A DNA stretch of 64,000 nt from Chloroflexota bacterium (GCA_016876015.1 VGOD01000002.1:1-64000); one strand, 5' to 3'. Shown: positions 37,811 to 47,956, counted from the stretch's first letter. The notes: generated by a model from the letters alone, not told the origin. Program-made: numbers and translations.

Positions 37811-38212
37811 ATGCCCATCCGACAAGTGATCTTCCTCCTGATCATCAGCGCGGCATTGCTGCTGATCGTCATCGAATTGGTGCGCCGGAGGCGGCTGCGC
37901 GAGGAGTACGCCTGGTTGTGGCTGCTGGCCGCGATCGCCGCGCCGCTCGTGGTCGCCGGGTTTCCGCTCATCCGGCGCTTCACCCGTCTGGTCGGCGCCG
38001 ACGAGCCGGTTTCGATCCTGTTCTTTCTCACCTTGATCTTCCTGATGGTGGTGAATATCCACTATTCGACCAAGATTTCGCAGCTCACAGAGCAGGTGAA
38101 GGACCTGGCGCAGGCGATCGCTCTCGCGACCGCAGATAGCGGGCGCGCGATACCCGACAGAGGCTGCACGACCGCGGACGAAACGTCCGCCATCCCACAA
38201 CTTAAGAGCTGA
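37811..38212 (+). CDS. DUF2304-like small membrane protein
   Basis: Two TM segments, coiled C-terminus 'ISQLTEQVKDLAQAIAL'; sits between GT2 and GT39 genes. Confidence 0.7.
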   Translation: MPIRQVIFLLIISAALLLIVIELVRRRRLREEYAWLWLLAAIAAPLVVAGFPLIRRFTRLVGADEPVSILFFLTLIFLMVVNIHYSTKISQLTEQVKDLAQAIALATADSGRAIPDRGCTTADETSAIPQLKS

Positions 38213-38216
38213 TCAT

Positions 38217-39986
38217 ATGTCTTTGAGAACTCTCTGTCGCTCACATCGCGAATGGCTCGCGGTGGCCGGCCTGCTGCTGGTTGCGCTGGTCATGCACCTG
38301 CTCTCTCTGGTTGGAACGCGCGTTGTCTGGGGCGATGAGCCGTTCTACCTCTGGCTGGGCCGCAATTGGCTGACCGGACAGGGCTACCAGTTTCTCGGCT
38401 TCACCGATGTTCATCACCCGCCGCTCTTTCCGCTGCTGGCCGGCCTGCTCTATCTGCTGACGGGCAGCCTGGAGATCGCCAGCAACGTCCTCTACATCGT
38501 GTTCGGGTCTCTGGTCATCTTGCCGGTCTATGGGATCGGCCGGCGGCTGTATGGGCCGACAGTCGGGCTGCTGGCCGGGCTGTTGGCGGCGCTGTGGCCG
38601 GCGTTCAATGCCGCGGTTCCCTGGTGGGGCAGCATGACCGAAGCGCCGTTCTACTTCTTCGTTGTGCTGGGACTGTGGGCCGCGGCCGCGGCAGCTGGGC
38701 TGGACGGCGATGCCCGGCGCGATGGGCCGGAACAGGCAGCCGCCGCGACCGCCAGCCGGCCGCTGTGGTCCTGGGGATTGGCCGGGCTTGCCTTTGGGCT
38801 GGCGTATCTGATTCGGCCTGAAGGGATCTGGTATGCGCCCACGGTCGGCGGCGCGTTGCTCGTAGTGGTATGGCTGCAGCGTTGGGCATGGCGGCGCTGG
38901 CTGGTCGGCGGCGCGTTGTTCGCCCTGGGCTTTTTCCTGGCCTTCACCCCCTATGCCATCCACACCCGCATTCACAGCGGCGCCTGGATGGTCAGCGAGA
39001 AGGTGGGCATCACTTTTCAGGACGCGCTGGCCCTGGCGCGCGGGGACATGGCCGAGCACGATCGCGTGCTCTGGCAGCTCGACACCACAGGCGCGCAGGT
39101 CTTCTTCTTCAGCCCGGAAAGCTTTCACCTTTCGATGTGGGATCAGATCAGGGCCAATCCGCGCAGATACGCCGGCGTGCTCTATCTGAACGTACAAAGC
39201 CTGCTGCGACGGTTCTTCACGGTCGAGGGCTTCCTGCCTGTCATGCTGCCGATCTTGGGGTTGGGGCTTTTCGGCGCGGCGTGGACGCAGAGGCGTGGAC
39301 GCGGAGAGCTGCTGCTGCTCGCGGCGTGTCTGCCGCCGCTCACCTTCGTGCTCTTCTTTATCTTCACACGCTACCTGTCGCCGCTCCTCTTTCCGATGCT
39401 GTTGTGGACCGGCCTGGGACTGGCCCGGCTGGGCGATTGGGCTGCGGCGACGTTGGTCGCACTCTGTCCCCGGCTGGCGCGCAGCGGCGACTTTGGTCGT
39501 CCTGCCATCGGCCTGGCTGTGACTGAGGCCGCCGAGGCTCAGGGGAGGCCGCCTGATGGGAAGTCGGCTTGGGAGCGGTGGGCCTGGCGGCTGCCTGTGT
39601 TGGTCGTTGCTGTCATTCTGCTGGCCGCTCATCCCCAGACGCGGGCTTCTGTCGCCGGCACGCAGGCCGTCAGGCAGGAGCACCGGGCGGTGGGCGAGTG
39701 GCTGGCGACTCACACCGCGGCTGATGCGGTGGTCATGGCCCGTTACCCGGCCATCGCGTTCCACGCCGACCGTCACTGGATTCCCAGCCCCAACAGCGAG
39801 TACGGCGCGGCGCGGCGCTACGCGGCGATCAACCGCGCTGACTACTGGGTGGTAGATGGCAATGAAAAGACCTGGCGGCCGCAGCTCGGCTTTCTATCCG
39901 ATGGCAAGCCGCCTGCGGAGCTCGAGCTGATCTATAGCGCGCCGACGACGGGCCGGCCTGTGTACGTCTATCGGATCAAGCCATGA
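38217..39986 (+). CDS. GT39-family membrane glycosyltransferase
   Basis: VVWGDEPFYLWLGRNWLTGQGYQFLGFTDVHHPPLFPLLAGLLYLL; multi-TM. Confidence 0.82.
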   Translation: MSLRTLCRSHREWLAVAGLLLVALVMHLLSLVGTRVVWGDEPFYLWLGRNWLTGQGYQFLGFTDVHHPPLFPLLAGLLYLLTGSLEIASNVLYIVFGSLVILPVYGIGRRLYGPTVGLLAGLLAALWPAFNAAVPWWGSMTEAPFYFFVVLGLWAAAAAAGLDGDARRDGPEQAAAATASRPLWSWGLAGLAFGLAYLIRPEGIWYAPTVGGALLVVVWLQRWAWRRWLVGGALFALGFFLAFTPYAIHTRIHSGAWMVSEKVGITFQDALALARGDMAEHDRVLWQLDTTGAQVFFFSPESFHLSMWDQIRANPRRYAGVLYLNVQSLLRRFFTVEGFLPVMLPILGLGLFGAAWTQRRGRGELLLLAACLPPLTFVLFFIFTRYLSPLLFPMLLWTGLGLARLGDWAAATLVALCPRLARSGDFGRPAIGLAVTEAAEAQGRPPDGKSAWERWAWRLPVLVVAVILLAAHPQTRASVAGTQAVRQEHRAVGEWLATHTAADAVVMARYPAIAFHADRHWIPSPNSEYGAARRYAAINRADYWVVDGNEKTWRPQLGFLSDGKPPAELELIYSAPTTGRPVYVYRIKP

Positions 39987-41806
39987 GGCGCTACATCGGC
40001 CGAGGCTACCTGCTGCTGCGCTGGTTGCCCCTGGGCGTGCTGGCGCTGGCCGTCTTGTTGCTGTTGACTACGCCCGCTCTGCGGATGTGGTTCAAGTTCG
40101 CCATTGACTACAACGAGGGTTGGAACGCCTATCATGCAGCCCGCGCAGCAGCCGGCCAACCGATCTACGATGCGAGCAACGTGTGGACCCCGGCAGACTA
40201 TCCACCCCTCTCCTTCTACATCGTGGGACTCGCAGGTCGTATGGTCGGCGACCCGGTGATCGCGGGTCGGGTGATCTCTTTCCTGGCGCTGCTGGCGATC
40301 GGCCTGCTCGCGGGCAGGATCGTGCAATGTCTCGGCGGCGATCTTCACGCCCGCGTGTTGGCTGTGTTGCTCTGCATCGGCCCATTTGCCGCGTATGGAA
40401 CCCACTACGTGGGCATGAACGATCCCCAGATGCTGGGCAGCCTGTTCATGATGGTCGGGCTGTGGCTCTACGTTTCGCGCCTGCCGGCCGGCGCCAGCCT
40501 GCCCTGGCTGCGCCATGCAGTCCAGGGTGCGCAGCCTCCCTGTGGGACGGCGGATGAAGAACAGGTGGGCTGGATTCGAGGCTTTGGCCGGTTTGGTGGT
40601 CGGCGGCAGAAACCGGCTGATCCTGAAAGGAGGCTTCGCACAGCCTCGAGACCAAATCGGTGGGCGGCGATTTTCAGGTCAGGTCTTGCACGGACGGTGC
40701 TGGGGACAGAGAACCGCTGGCTCTTCCTGGTGGCGCTCTGCTGCGCGCTGGGGCTGTTGGTCAAATACAACCTTTTGCCTCTGCCCGCAGCGATCGGGCT
40801 GGACCTCTTGTTGCGCTCGCGCAAGGCGCTGCTGAAGTGGCTCGGCTTCGTCGCGTTGATCCTGGGCGGCTTCTTCGCGATCGCCTACCTGGTTTGGGGC
40901 GTCGAGTTCTTTCGCCAGATGCTGCTCAGCTCCACCACGTTCAGCCTGGGCAAGGCCATCGAGTGGAGCAGCGCGATGGCGCGGCGTATCGCGCTGCCGC
41001 TGCTGCTGACCGCGCCGTGGGCCGTGGTCGCCCTGCTCAACGCCCGCTGGCGGGTGATCGCGCTCTATCTGGGGCTGGCGGCCCTGTTTGGCGTCTATAC
41101 CTCGAGCAGCACCGGCACCGATGTCAACGTCTTCTTCGATCTGTTCATGGCGCTGGGTATGGCTGGCGGGCTGCTGGCGACGTGGACTGCCGGCCGCGGC
41201 GCCATGGCGGATGAAAAACGGGTGGGCTGGATTCGAGGCTTTAGCCGGTTTGGTGGTCAGCGGCAGAAACCGGCTGATCCTGAAAGGAGGCTTCGCACAG
41301 CCTCGAGACCGGAGCGGGCGGCGATTTTCAAGCCAGTCGTCTGCCTGCTGCCGCTTGTGTTGGGTTTTGGCCTGCTGCTGGCTGCACCGCAGAAAGCGGC
41401 GCGTCCCTGGACTCTTGACGACTTCAAGGCTCGAGAGGCTGCGTTTCTGGCCGATGCGGCCTTCCTGGCCGGGCAGCCGGGGCCGGCGATCTGTGAGACG
41501 ATTCTCCTGTGCTACTACGCGGGGAAGCCGTTTCTCTACGACCCTTACAATGCGGGCGAGATGCAGGTGAAAGGGATCAGGCCGGAGGGCGATCTGTTGC
41601 GTCAGTTGGAGGCGCAGGAATACGCGGTGGTCCAGCTCAACCGGCCCCTGCCCGACCGCTATCGGGAGGCGGCGGCCTACACGCCTGCGCCGCAGCGCGG
41701 GTCCAGCATCGGCGACCGGTTCACAGAGAACACCAAACGTGCGCTCGGAGCGCACTATCGGCTGGCCAGGCAGACGGGCCAGCGTTCTTTCTACTTACCT
41801 CGGTAA
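39983..41806 (+). CDS. GT39-like membrane glycosyltransferase with two in-frame repeat inserts
   Basis: Overlaps previous CDS by ATGA; 'WFKFAIDYNEGWNAYHAARAAAGQPIYDASNVWTPADYPPLSFYIVG'; inserts '[55 protein letters not shown]' and '[36 protein letters not shown]'. Confidence 0.8.
   Translation: MRRYIGRGYLLLRWLPLGVLALAVLLLLTTPALRMWFKFAIDYNEGWNAYHAARAAAGQPIYDASNVWTPADYPPLSFYIVGLAGRMVGDPVIAGRVISFLALLAIGLLAGRIVQCLGGDLHARVLAVLLCIGPFAAYGTHYVGMNDPQMLGSLFMMVGLWLYVSRLPAGASLPWLRHAVQGAQPPCGTADEEQVGWIRGFGRFGGRRQKPADPERRLRTASRPNRWAAIFRSGLARTVLGTENRWLFLVALCCALGLLVKYNLLPLPAAIGLDLLLRSRKALLKWLGFVALILGGFFAIAYLVWGVEFFRQMLLSSTTFSLGKAIEWSSAMARRIALPLLLTAPWAVVALLNARWRVIALYLGLAALFGVYTSSSTGTDVNVFFDLFMALGMAGGLLATWTAGRGAMADEKRVGWIRGFSRFGGQRQKPADPERRLRTASRPERAAIFKPVVCLLPLVLGFGLLLAAPQKAARPWTLDDFKAREAAFLADAAFLAGQPGPAICETILLCYYAGKPFLYDPYNAGEMQVKGIRPEGDLLRQLEAQEYAVVQLNRPLPDRYREAAAYTPAPQRGSSIGDRFTENTKRALGAHYRLARQTGQRSFYLPR
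40484..40682 (+). repeat. Modular repeat (long linker hairpin plus F2 cargo) in CDS
   Basis: GCCGGCGCCAGCCTGCCCTGGCTGCGCCATGCAGTCCAGGGTGCGCAGCCTCCCTGTGGGACGGCGGATGAAGAACAGGTGGGCTGGATTCGAGGC…CTCGAGACC…GCGATTTTCAGGTCAGG. Confidence 0.92.
41190..41342 (+). repeat. Modular repeat (short linker plus F2 cargo) in CDS
   Basis: GCCGGCCGCGGCGCCATGGCGGATGAAAAACGGGTGGGCTGGATTCGAGGCTTTAGCCGGTTTGG…AGCCTCGAGACC…GCGATTTTCAAGCCAGT. Confidence 0.92.
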
Positions 41807-41827
41807 AGCTGTGATTCGTTCCCGGCC

Positions 41828-44254
41828 TTATTGGGTCGGCGTCGTGAAATCAATCGTCGGCGCTTCGCGCGGCTGGAATTCGATCGGCAGCTCCACGTGG
41901 AAACGACTGCCGCGGCCGGGCACGCCGTCGCTTTCGACCCAGATGCGGCCTCCGTGTCGCTCCACGATATGCTTGCAGATGCTCAGCCCCAGCCCGGCGC
42001 CCCGATAGGCTCTGCGCTCGCTGCCGTCCACCTGGTAGAAGCGGTCGAAGATCCGCTCCTGCTCCTCCGGCGGCACGCCAATGCCGGTGTCCGACACGGT
42101 CAATCGCACCCGATCGCCAAGCTGCGCGGCGCTGATCCTGACTTTTCCACCTGCCGGCGTGAATTTGATCGCGTTTTCCGCCAGGTTCGTAACCACTTGC
42201 TCTAACCGCACCCGATCGCCGCCGATCTCGGGCAGACCCTCGTCCATCTGAACAACCAACTGCAGGCCCGCTTCCGCGGCCAACGGCGTCAGTTTGCTGG
42301 CGACCGTCTGAGCCAGCCCGCGCAGCGACACTTCATCCACGTGAAGCTTCACGCGGCCGGCCTCCATGCGCGAGAACTCCAGCAGATCGTCAATCATGCG
42401 TTGGAGCACAGTGGTCTGGTCTTTGACGGTGCGCAAGAAGTCCTGCTGCAGGGCCGTCACTGGCCCGGTCTTGCCCATCAGGATGATCTCTACGAACCCC
42501 TTGATCGAGTGCAAGGGCGTGCGCAGCTCATGACTGACGGCTGACAGGAAGTTGGACTTCATCCGCTCCAGTTCTTTTTGAGCGGTGATGTCGCGCAGCA
42601 CTGCGACCACACCGGTGACCTCGCCATCGGCATCGAGCACCGGCGATGCGAGCGCGCCGTAGACGTGGCCCGCACCGTCGCCCACCGCCTCGCCCGAACC
42701 GGGCGCCGGCAGAACCAGTTCCCGGATTTGCTCGCTGGGCTCCTGACCGCCCATCGGCTGGCTGCGCAGCGCCTCGCTCAGCAATTCAGCAAGGGCCAGC
42801 GCGGTTCCAGAGGGCGCCTTGGATTCCAGATAGGAGCGCAACGGCGTACCAGCCAGCGGCTCTGTTCCTGGCGGCTGCAAGCCGCCGGCCGATCCCAAGA
42901 TGTCCCTGGCGACCGGATTCATCAGGATCAGATGTAGGTTCGGATCTACGACCACTACTCCATCGCCGATCCCCGCCAGCACCGCCTCGAGCTCCCGACG
43001 CTTCTCGGAGGCATCCTGATAGAGGCGGGCGTTCTCGATGGCCGTGGCCGCAAAGTACGAGAAGCTGTTGAGGAACTGCTCGATCTTATTTCTGTCGGCC
43101 GGCCTGGCCGCCGGCGCAGATTCCCCGTCTGCGCCGTCTTCGTCGGTTACATAGAGCGCGCCGATCTGCCGGCCGTGCGCCGCCAGCGGCGCAATCAGGT
43201 AGGCGCGGCGGCCGAGCAGTTGCGGGAGCGGTGAATGTCCGTTGGCGACGCGTACCATGCGATCGTTGCGCAACGCGTCGATCGTGGCTGGCTCGGCCGC
43301 CAGCGGCAGCCGAAAAGCTCGCGACGGTTCAGTCGTCCCCTCTTGCGTAACTGGCCGTTGATTGGCCGCAGTCGTCGGCGCATCTTCGGAGAGGATGCCA
43401 TTCAGATACCCTTCGCTCCAGGAAGACGCTGCGTTCTCCGCATCTATCAGGGCCGCAGCACAACGAGCGCTGCCCGTGACCCCGCGCAGGCGCTCCACGA
43501 TCACTTCCAGTATTTCATCCAGCCGGAGGGTCGAGGCCAGCGCACGCGAGACCTCTTGCAGCGAGCGCAGTTCCAACACCCGGTCGCCCAGGTCAGCAGC
43601 GGTCCGTTGCAGAACTTCGGTTTTTTGCGCCAGGGCGGCCTGTTGCTGCGCCATGGCTGTCTTCAGGGCATTGGCCTGGGCAGTGCGTCGTTCCAGTTCC
43701 CAAGCTAGAAGCGCCAGCCCCACCAGCCATGCCCACAGCAGCAGGTAGCGGCTGAGGAACACGCCGTCTGTCATGAAGGCGAAGCTGGCGGACGCCAGCC
43801 GCAGGGCCACGACATAAAGCGGGCCAAACGCAAACGGCGTCCAGACCATTCCCGGCAGGAACTGCGCCAGCCCGACCGCCTTCAGCGCCAACAAGCCCAA
43901 CAAGACATACAAGGGACTGCCCAGCCCGCGGTCGCGCCAGATCAGCGCAGAGACAAAAAGGGCGTCGGCCAGGCAGGCGACATAGATGGCCCAGGGAATC
44001 CACCGTCCGCGCTTTGCTTCCGTATTCTGCTGCCCGCCGGCGTTGAGCGCGCTGAGCCACAGCCCGGTGGTCAGCAGGGTGATGAGAGCATAGCTGGCGA
44101 CAATCGGCAGCCATGGCTCTTCCCAACCCGCGTCGCGCGTGCGCCACAGCACCCACAAGCCAACGCCGAAGAGCCCCCAGCGGCTGGGAGCGTCCACTCG
44201 TTGCATAAAGAGCTTCAGTTCGGGCAGGCGACGCGGCATCCGTGCACTCTCCAT
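41828..44254 (-). CDS. Membrane sensor histidine kinase (TM region, GAF, PAS, HisKA, HATPase)
   Basis: SNFLSAVSHELRTPLHSIKGFVEIIL, VVTNLAENAIKFTPAGGKVRISA, LTVSDTGIGVPPEEQERIFDRFYQ, RGAGLGLSICKHIVERHGGRIWVES. Confidence 0.93.
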   Translation of the reverse strand: MESARMPRRLPELKLFMQRVDAPSRWGLFGVGLWVLWRTRDAGWEEPWLPIVASYALITLLTTGLWLSALNAGGQQNTEAKRGRWIPWAIYVACLADALFVSALIWRDRGLGSPLYVLLGLLALKAVGLAQFLPGMVWTPFAFGPLYVVALRLASASFAFMTDGVFLSRYLLLWAWLVGLALLAWELERRTAQANALKTAMAQQQAALAQKTEVLQRTAADLGDRVLELRSLQEVSRALASTLRLDEILEVIVERLRGVTGSARCAAALIDAENAASSWSEGYLNGILSEDAPTTAANQRPVTQEGTTEPSRAFRLPLAAEPATIDALRNDRMVRVANGHSPLPQLLGRRAYLIAPLAAHGRQIGALYVTDEDGADGESAPAARPADRNKIEQFLNSFSYFAATAIENARLYQDASEKRRELEAVLAGIGDGVVVVDPNLHLILMNPVARDILGSAGGLQPPGTEPLAGTPLRSYLESKAPSGTALALAELLSEALRSQPMGGQEPSEQIRELVLPAPGSGEAVGDGAGHVYGALASPVLDADGEVTGVVAVLRDITAQKELERMKSNFLSAVSHELRTPLHSIKGFVEIILMGKTGPVTALQQDFLRTVKDQTTVLQRMIDDLLEFSRMEAGRVKLHVDEVSLRGLAQTVASKLTPLAAEAGLQLVVQMDEGLPEIGGDRVRLEQVVTNLAENAIKFTPAGGKVRISAAQLGDRVRLTVSDTGIGVPPEEQERIFDRFYQVDGSERRAYRGAGLGLSICKHIVERHGGRIWVESDGVPGRGSRFHVELPIEFQPREAPTIDFTTPTQ

Positions 44255-45870
44255 CAGCGGGGCACCGGCGTGGCAAACGGCGTTTCTGTCGGTGGAACGG
44301 CCGTTGGCGGCGGCGCAGTGGCGGTGGGCGGCCGCGGGGTGGTTGTGGGAGGCGCGGCCGCCGGCTGAGTGGGCGCGGGCGGTTGGGTCGGCGGCAGTGT
44401 CTCGGTGGGCGGCGGCGATGGCGTGATGGTGGATGTGGGGGTCGCAGTCCGCATCCCTGTCGGGGCAGGCGTCACGCTGCGAGTCGGCGTGCGGGTGGGG
44501 GTAGCCGCCGGCGTAGCTGTGGCGCGCACGGCGGGCGATGCCATATCTGTCTCAACGGTTGGCGTCGGCGATGCGACCGCGGTCGGTAGGGGCCACGGGC
44601 TGCTGGTAGCTGTGGGCCTGGTCGTCGCCGCAGGCTGCGGCGTGTGGGTTTCCGATGGGGTTGGCGCAGGCGTCGGCTGCAGCGGCGTGACCGTGCGCAC
44701 CCACACGCCGTCATCGGTGGCCGCATAGAGCAGGCCTCGGGTCTCCGGGTCGAGCGCCAGCGCGGTGATATTGCGTGCGCCAGGTCGGCCCAGGTAAAAC
44801 CAACCCAGCCTGGGGCCATCGGTGCGATAGACATCGCCGCCGACCAGGGCCACGTAGAGCGTGTCAGACACGCGCGTATCAACCAGCATGCTCGTGGCAT
44901 GGCCGCCAACCCTTCCCCCCTCATGAGACCAGGTCGAGGGTTGTGCAGTCCAGGTCGCGCCGTTGTCAGCGCTGTAGGCCACACCGGCCGTGGTAGCGGC
45001 CCAAATGCGCACGCCGAAATAGGGCGCAATCGCCAACGCGGTGAAGGGCTGGCCGGCTGGCCTTGCAGCGGCCAAGAAAGCGGCGTCGCCGGCTTCCTCC
45101 CAGGCTGGCACAATCCGCCAGGCCAGCCCGCCAGTCTCGCTTACCCAGAACGCGCCGCGTTCCGTCAGCGCGTAGAGGCGGTCAGCCGCGCTGGGATCGT
45201 TCAGCAACAGGCGCACAACGGCCCCCTTGACCGGCTCGGCGAGGGCCGATTGCGCCGCGTCGTCGGGCCATGGGCCGCCTGGCGACCAGGAGGCGCCGCC
45301 ATCCGTGCTGCGTTGCACGCGGCTATCGGTGACCAGCAGGATGGTGTCTGGGCCGCCGCCGAGACCGGGCACGACAACCAACGGCGGCCGCGCAGTCTGT
45401 CCGGGGGCAGGGCCGATCAGTTGCCAGGTCTCGCCGCCATCCTCTGTGCGATAAAGCTGGCGCGCCGTGCCGGCGCCCGTCACGGCATAGAGTTGCGTGG
45501 CGCGTCCGGGCGCAACGCGCCAGGTCGCCAGGGCCGGTCCGCCAAGAGGTGTCCGCGGCAGGGATGCGTCGCAGCGGACCCAACCAGGCTCGCCGGCTCC
45601 TGGACGGCTGGCCGGCGGCGGCCGGCGGCCTGACGTATAGCGCCAGAGCCCGGTGGCAGTTTCGGCGTAGACGATGCGCTCGCCGCCGCTGTTCGCCACG
45701 CTCAACATGCGCACCGTCTCGCCGCGCAAACCCAGAGGGGTCCACGCATCGGCGCTCGCGTCTTGGGCGTGGGGCCAGAGCAAGATCGGCAACAGAAAGA
45801 GCACGCTGGCGGCCGCGAGTTGCAGCGCACGTCGCAGTCTCGCGCTGCCAGGCGTTTGGGCGTGCTTCAT
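44254..45870 (-). CDS. Secreted BNR/Ycf48-like beta-propeller protein with Thr/Pro-rich C-terminus
   Basis: 'LYRTEDGGETWQLIGPAPGQ', 'VQRSTDGGASWSPGGPWP', 'AYSADNGATWTAQPSTW'; paralogous layout to the 2-1621 CDS. Confidence 0.75.
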   Translation of the reverse strand: MKHAQTPGSARLRRALQLAAASVLFLLPILLWPHAQDASADAWTPLGLRGETVRMLSVANSGGERIVYAETATGLWRYTSGRRPPPASRPGAGEPGWVRCDASLPRTPLGGPALATWRVAPGRATQLYAVTGAGTARQLYRTEDGGETWQLIGPAPGQTARPPLVVVPGLGGGPDTILLVTDSRVQRSTDGGASWSPGGPWPDDAAQSALAEPVKGAVVRLLLNDPSAADRLYALTERGAFWVSETGGLAWRIVPAWEEAGDAAFLAAARPAGQPFTALAIAPYFGVRIWAATTAGVAYSADNGATWTAQPSTWSHEGGRVGGHATSMLVDTRVSDTLYVALVGGDVYRTDGPRLGWFYLGRPGARNITALALDPETRGLLYAATDDGVWVRTVTPLQPTPAPTPSETHTPQPAATTRPTATSSPWPLPTAVASPTPTVETDMASPAVRATATPAATPTRTPTRSVTPAPTGMRTATPTSTITPSPPPTETLPPTQPPAPTQPAAAPPTTTPRPPTATAPPPTAVPPTETPFATPVPR

Positions 45871-45938
45871 AGGAATCTACACCATCGGTCAAGTAATCCG
45901 CCGCGGCAGCCAGCAGCTGGGCAAGCACACGTTGACCG

Positions 45939-47876
45939 TCAGCGCGGCGGGGTGGCTGTCGGCGCAGGTACAGGTGTGTCGGTGGGCTGTGGCGTCGCGG
46001 GCGGTCCGCCTTGGGCATCCCAGCGTTCATTCCAGAAGTCCATCACCTGGCAGGCAGCGCCGCGCGTGATCACCACGAGGCTGCTCTGTGGACTGATGGC
46101 GCGCCAGCCAACCTCCAGCCGCTCGCTGACGGTGTAGACGCCGGCCGTCAGATCGCCATAGCGGTAGTAGCCGTCGGCGTCAGTCACGCGAGCGCGTGTC
46201 ACGCCGTTGGGCGGAGTCAGCAAGATGGTCCAGCCGCTCAGCGGCCGGCCGCCGTGGGTATCGCGCACCTGGCCCGTCAGACAGATCATCTGGCCGCTGG
46301 GCGTAGGCGGTCGCGCGGCCGGGACGAGGGTGGGCGGCGGTGACGGAGTGATGATCGCGACTGCCGCCGCCGCGCCCCGGAGCTCCACCCATTCCGCGGC
46401 GACCCAGCCAGACTGTCCGGCCACGCAGCACACCTGCAGCCAATCGCCGTCGGCGTTGCGGCCAGTGAGGGTCAAGGCGTCTCCCGCCACGACCTGGTCC
46501 AGGATGGGGTAGCCCAAACCAGGGCCTGCGCGCAGGTTCAGGGCTGCCGAACGCACCACGGCATAGGGTGTGGCGGTGGGCGACGGGCTGGTCGGCCGCG
46601 GGGTTGCGGTAGGCGCGGGCGTGGGCGTGGGAGTAATGGCGCGGGCATACGCCTCGCCTGCGATAGCTGCAGTGTGATCGGCCACTGGGACGTTCTGGGC
46701 CTGTTGATAATAGCGCACCGCAGCCGAGATGTCGCCGGTTTGCGCGGCTGCCTGGCCCCGTTTGAGCAGCAAAGCATAGAGCTGTCTGGCGGCCTGGCCG
46801 TTGGCATAGGTTGGCGCCTCGCCTAGCAGCACTTCCAGGCGGGTCTGCGCTTCGGCTGTGTTGCCGGCGGCCAACGCCCGCGTGGCATCCAGGTAGAGGC
46901 TGCCGAGTCGACGTGCATCGGCGGCGGCCCGGTTGCGCGGCAGAAGGGCGAGCGCGCGGGAGAAATATTCGACGGCTCGTTGGACTTGGGGCGTCTGGCT
47001 CTCGGCGTTCTCGATGAGCGACTGGCCAGCGTTCAGATAGCAGACGAAGAGGAACTGGGCGACCGCCTCTGTCCGATAGGAGGCATCCAGCTCGCGAATC
47101 TTCTCGAACTGGCCGATGGCTTCAGCCCACTGACCCAGGTCGTAGAGCCGGCTGCCGTCGCCATAGAGACCGGCCAACCGGCGGCGCTGCGCGACGAAAT
47201 CGGCTTTGGCCTGCGCGTCGGCATAGCTGCCGTCGAGCGCCAACACCTTCCGCAGCTCCTCGGCCGCGGCATCCCAGTTTTCCAGGGCGATGGCGGCTTC
47301 GGCGGCCGCATAGCCCTGCGCCAGGGTCTGCATGCGCTCAGCGCGGGTGAGTCCCAGCCGCGCCTCTGGATCGTTTGGCGTAAGCTCCAGCAGTTTCTTG
47401 AAAGCGCCATAGGCGCCTTCATAGTCTCCCACTTGCAGCCGCGCCTGCCCGCGGTGGTAGAGGTCCTGCGCTTCGCGGTCAGCGGCGTTGACCCAGGGCA
47501 CGCGGCCCTGCAGTGCGATCAGCGCAATGGCCACGATGCCGATCAGACCCAACGCGATCAGCCCCCAGGTCTGCCAGCGCGGGCGCGGCGCAGGGCTGGC
47601 GTCTCGACGTGCGAGCGGACCTGCCAGCGAGTCGGCTGGCGGCTGGGGGGCGGCGGCCTGGAGCTGTAAGAACCACCGCGTTTCATCCAGCAGGGCATCC
47701 AGGCCGGGTCGGGTGGGTTGGAGCACCTTCAGGCGACTGAAACGCGCCAGCGCCTCCTCCCAATTCCGGTGCTGATAGGCCGCCATACCTTCGTAGTACA
47801 GGGCCTCGGCCGGATCGGGCGGAGGCGTCACGTAATTGCGGGGCCGCAGGGACGGGCGTGCATCTGGGTGCTCCAT
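45939..47876 (-). CDS. TPR protein with TM, SH3-like domain and carboxypeptidase-regulatory/SdrD-like module
   Basis: TPR-like 'ALYYEGMAAYQHRNWEEALARFSRL'; SH3 'VVRSAALNLRAGPGLGYPILDQVVAGDALTLTGRNADGDWLQV'; 'GWTILLTPPNGVTRARVTDADGYYRYGDL'. Confidence 0.75.
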   Translation of the reverse strand: MEHPDARPSLRPRNYVTPPPDPAEALYYEGMAAYQHRNWEEALARFSRLKVLQPTRPGLDALLDETRWFLQLQAAAPQPPADSLAGPLARRDASPAPRPRWQTWGLIALGLIGIVAIALIALQGRVPWVNAADREAQDLYHRGQARLQVGDYEGAYGAFKKLLELTPNDPEARLGLTRAERMQTLAQGYAAAEAAIALENWDAAAEELRKVLALDGSYADAQAKADFVAQRRRLAGLYGDGSRLYDLGQWAEAIGQFEKIRELDASYRTEAVAQFLFVCYLNAGQSLIENAESQTPQVQRAVEYFSRALALLPRNRAAADARRLGSLYLDATRALAAGNTAEAQTRLEVLLGEAPTYANGQAARQLYALLLKRGQAAAQTGDISAAVRYYQQAQNVPVADHTAAIAGEAYARAITPTPTPAPTATPRPTSPSPTATPYAVVRSAALNLRAGPGLGYPILDQVVAGDALTLTGRNADGDWLQVCCVAGQSGWVAAEWVELRGAAAAVAIITPSPPPTLVPAARPPTPSGQMICLTGQVRDTHGGRPLSGWTILLTPPNGVTRARVTDADGYYRYGDLTAGVYTVSERLEVGWRAISPQSSLVVITRGAACQVMDFWNERWDAQGGPPATPQPTDTPVPAPTATPPR

Positions 47877-47921
47877 CCGATTTGGCGGCCGATCAGTCGC
47901 GTCGAGCGTCAAGGGTGCCTC

Positions 47922-47956
47922 GTGAAACGTGAAACGTGAAACGTCAGGCGTCGAGA
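47922..47956. repeat. Heptanucleotide array (5 units, GTGAAAC-type)
   Basis: gtgaaac gtgaaac gtgaaac gtcaggc gtcgaga. Confidence 0.8.

Noticed and set aside
40484-41342. Assembly chimerism as the explanation for repeated inserts in the glycosyltransferase
   Set aside because: Copies differ at several positions, have different linker lengths and keep the frame. Other copies sit at unrelated loci. Raw reads would still be needed for certainty.
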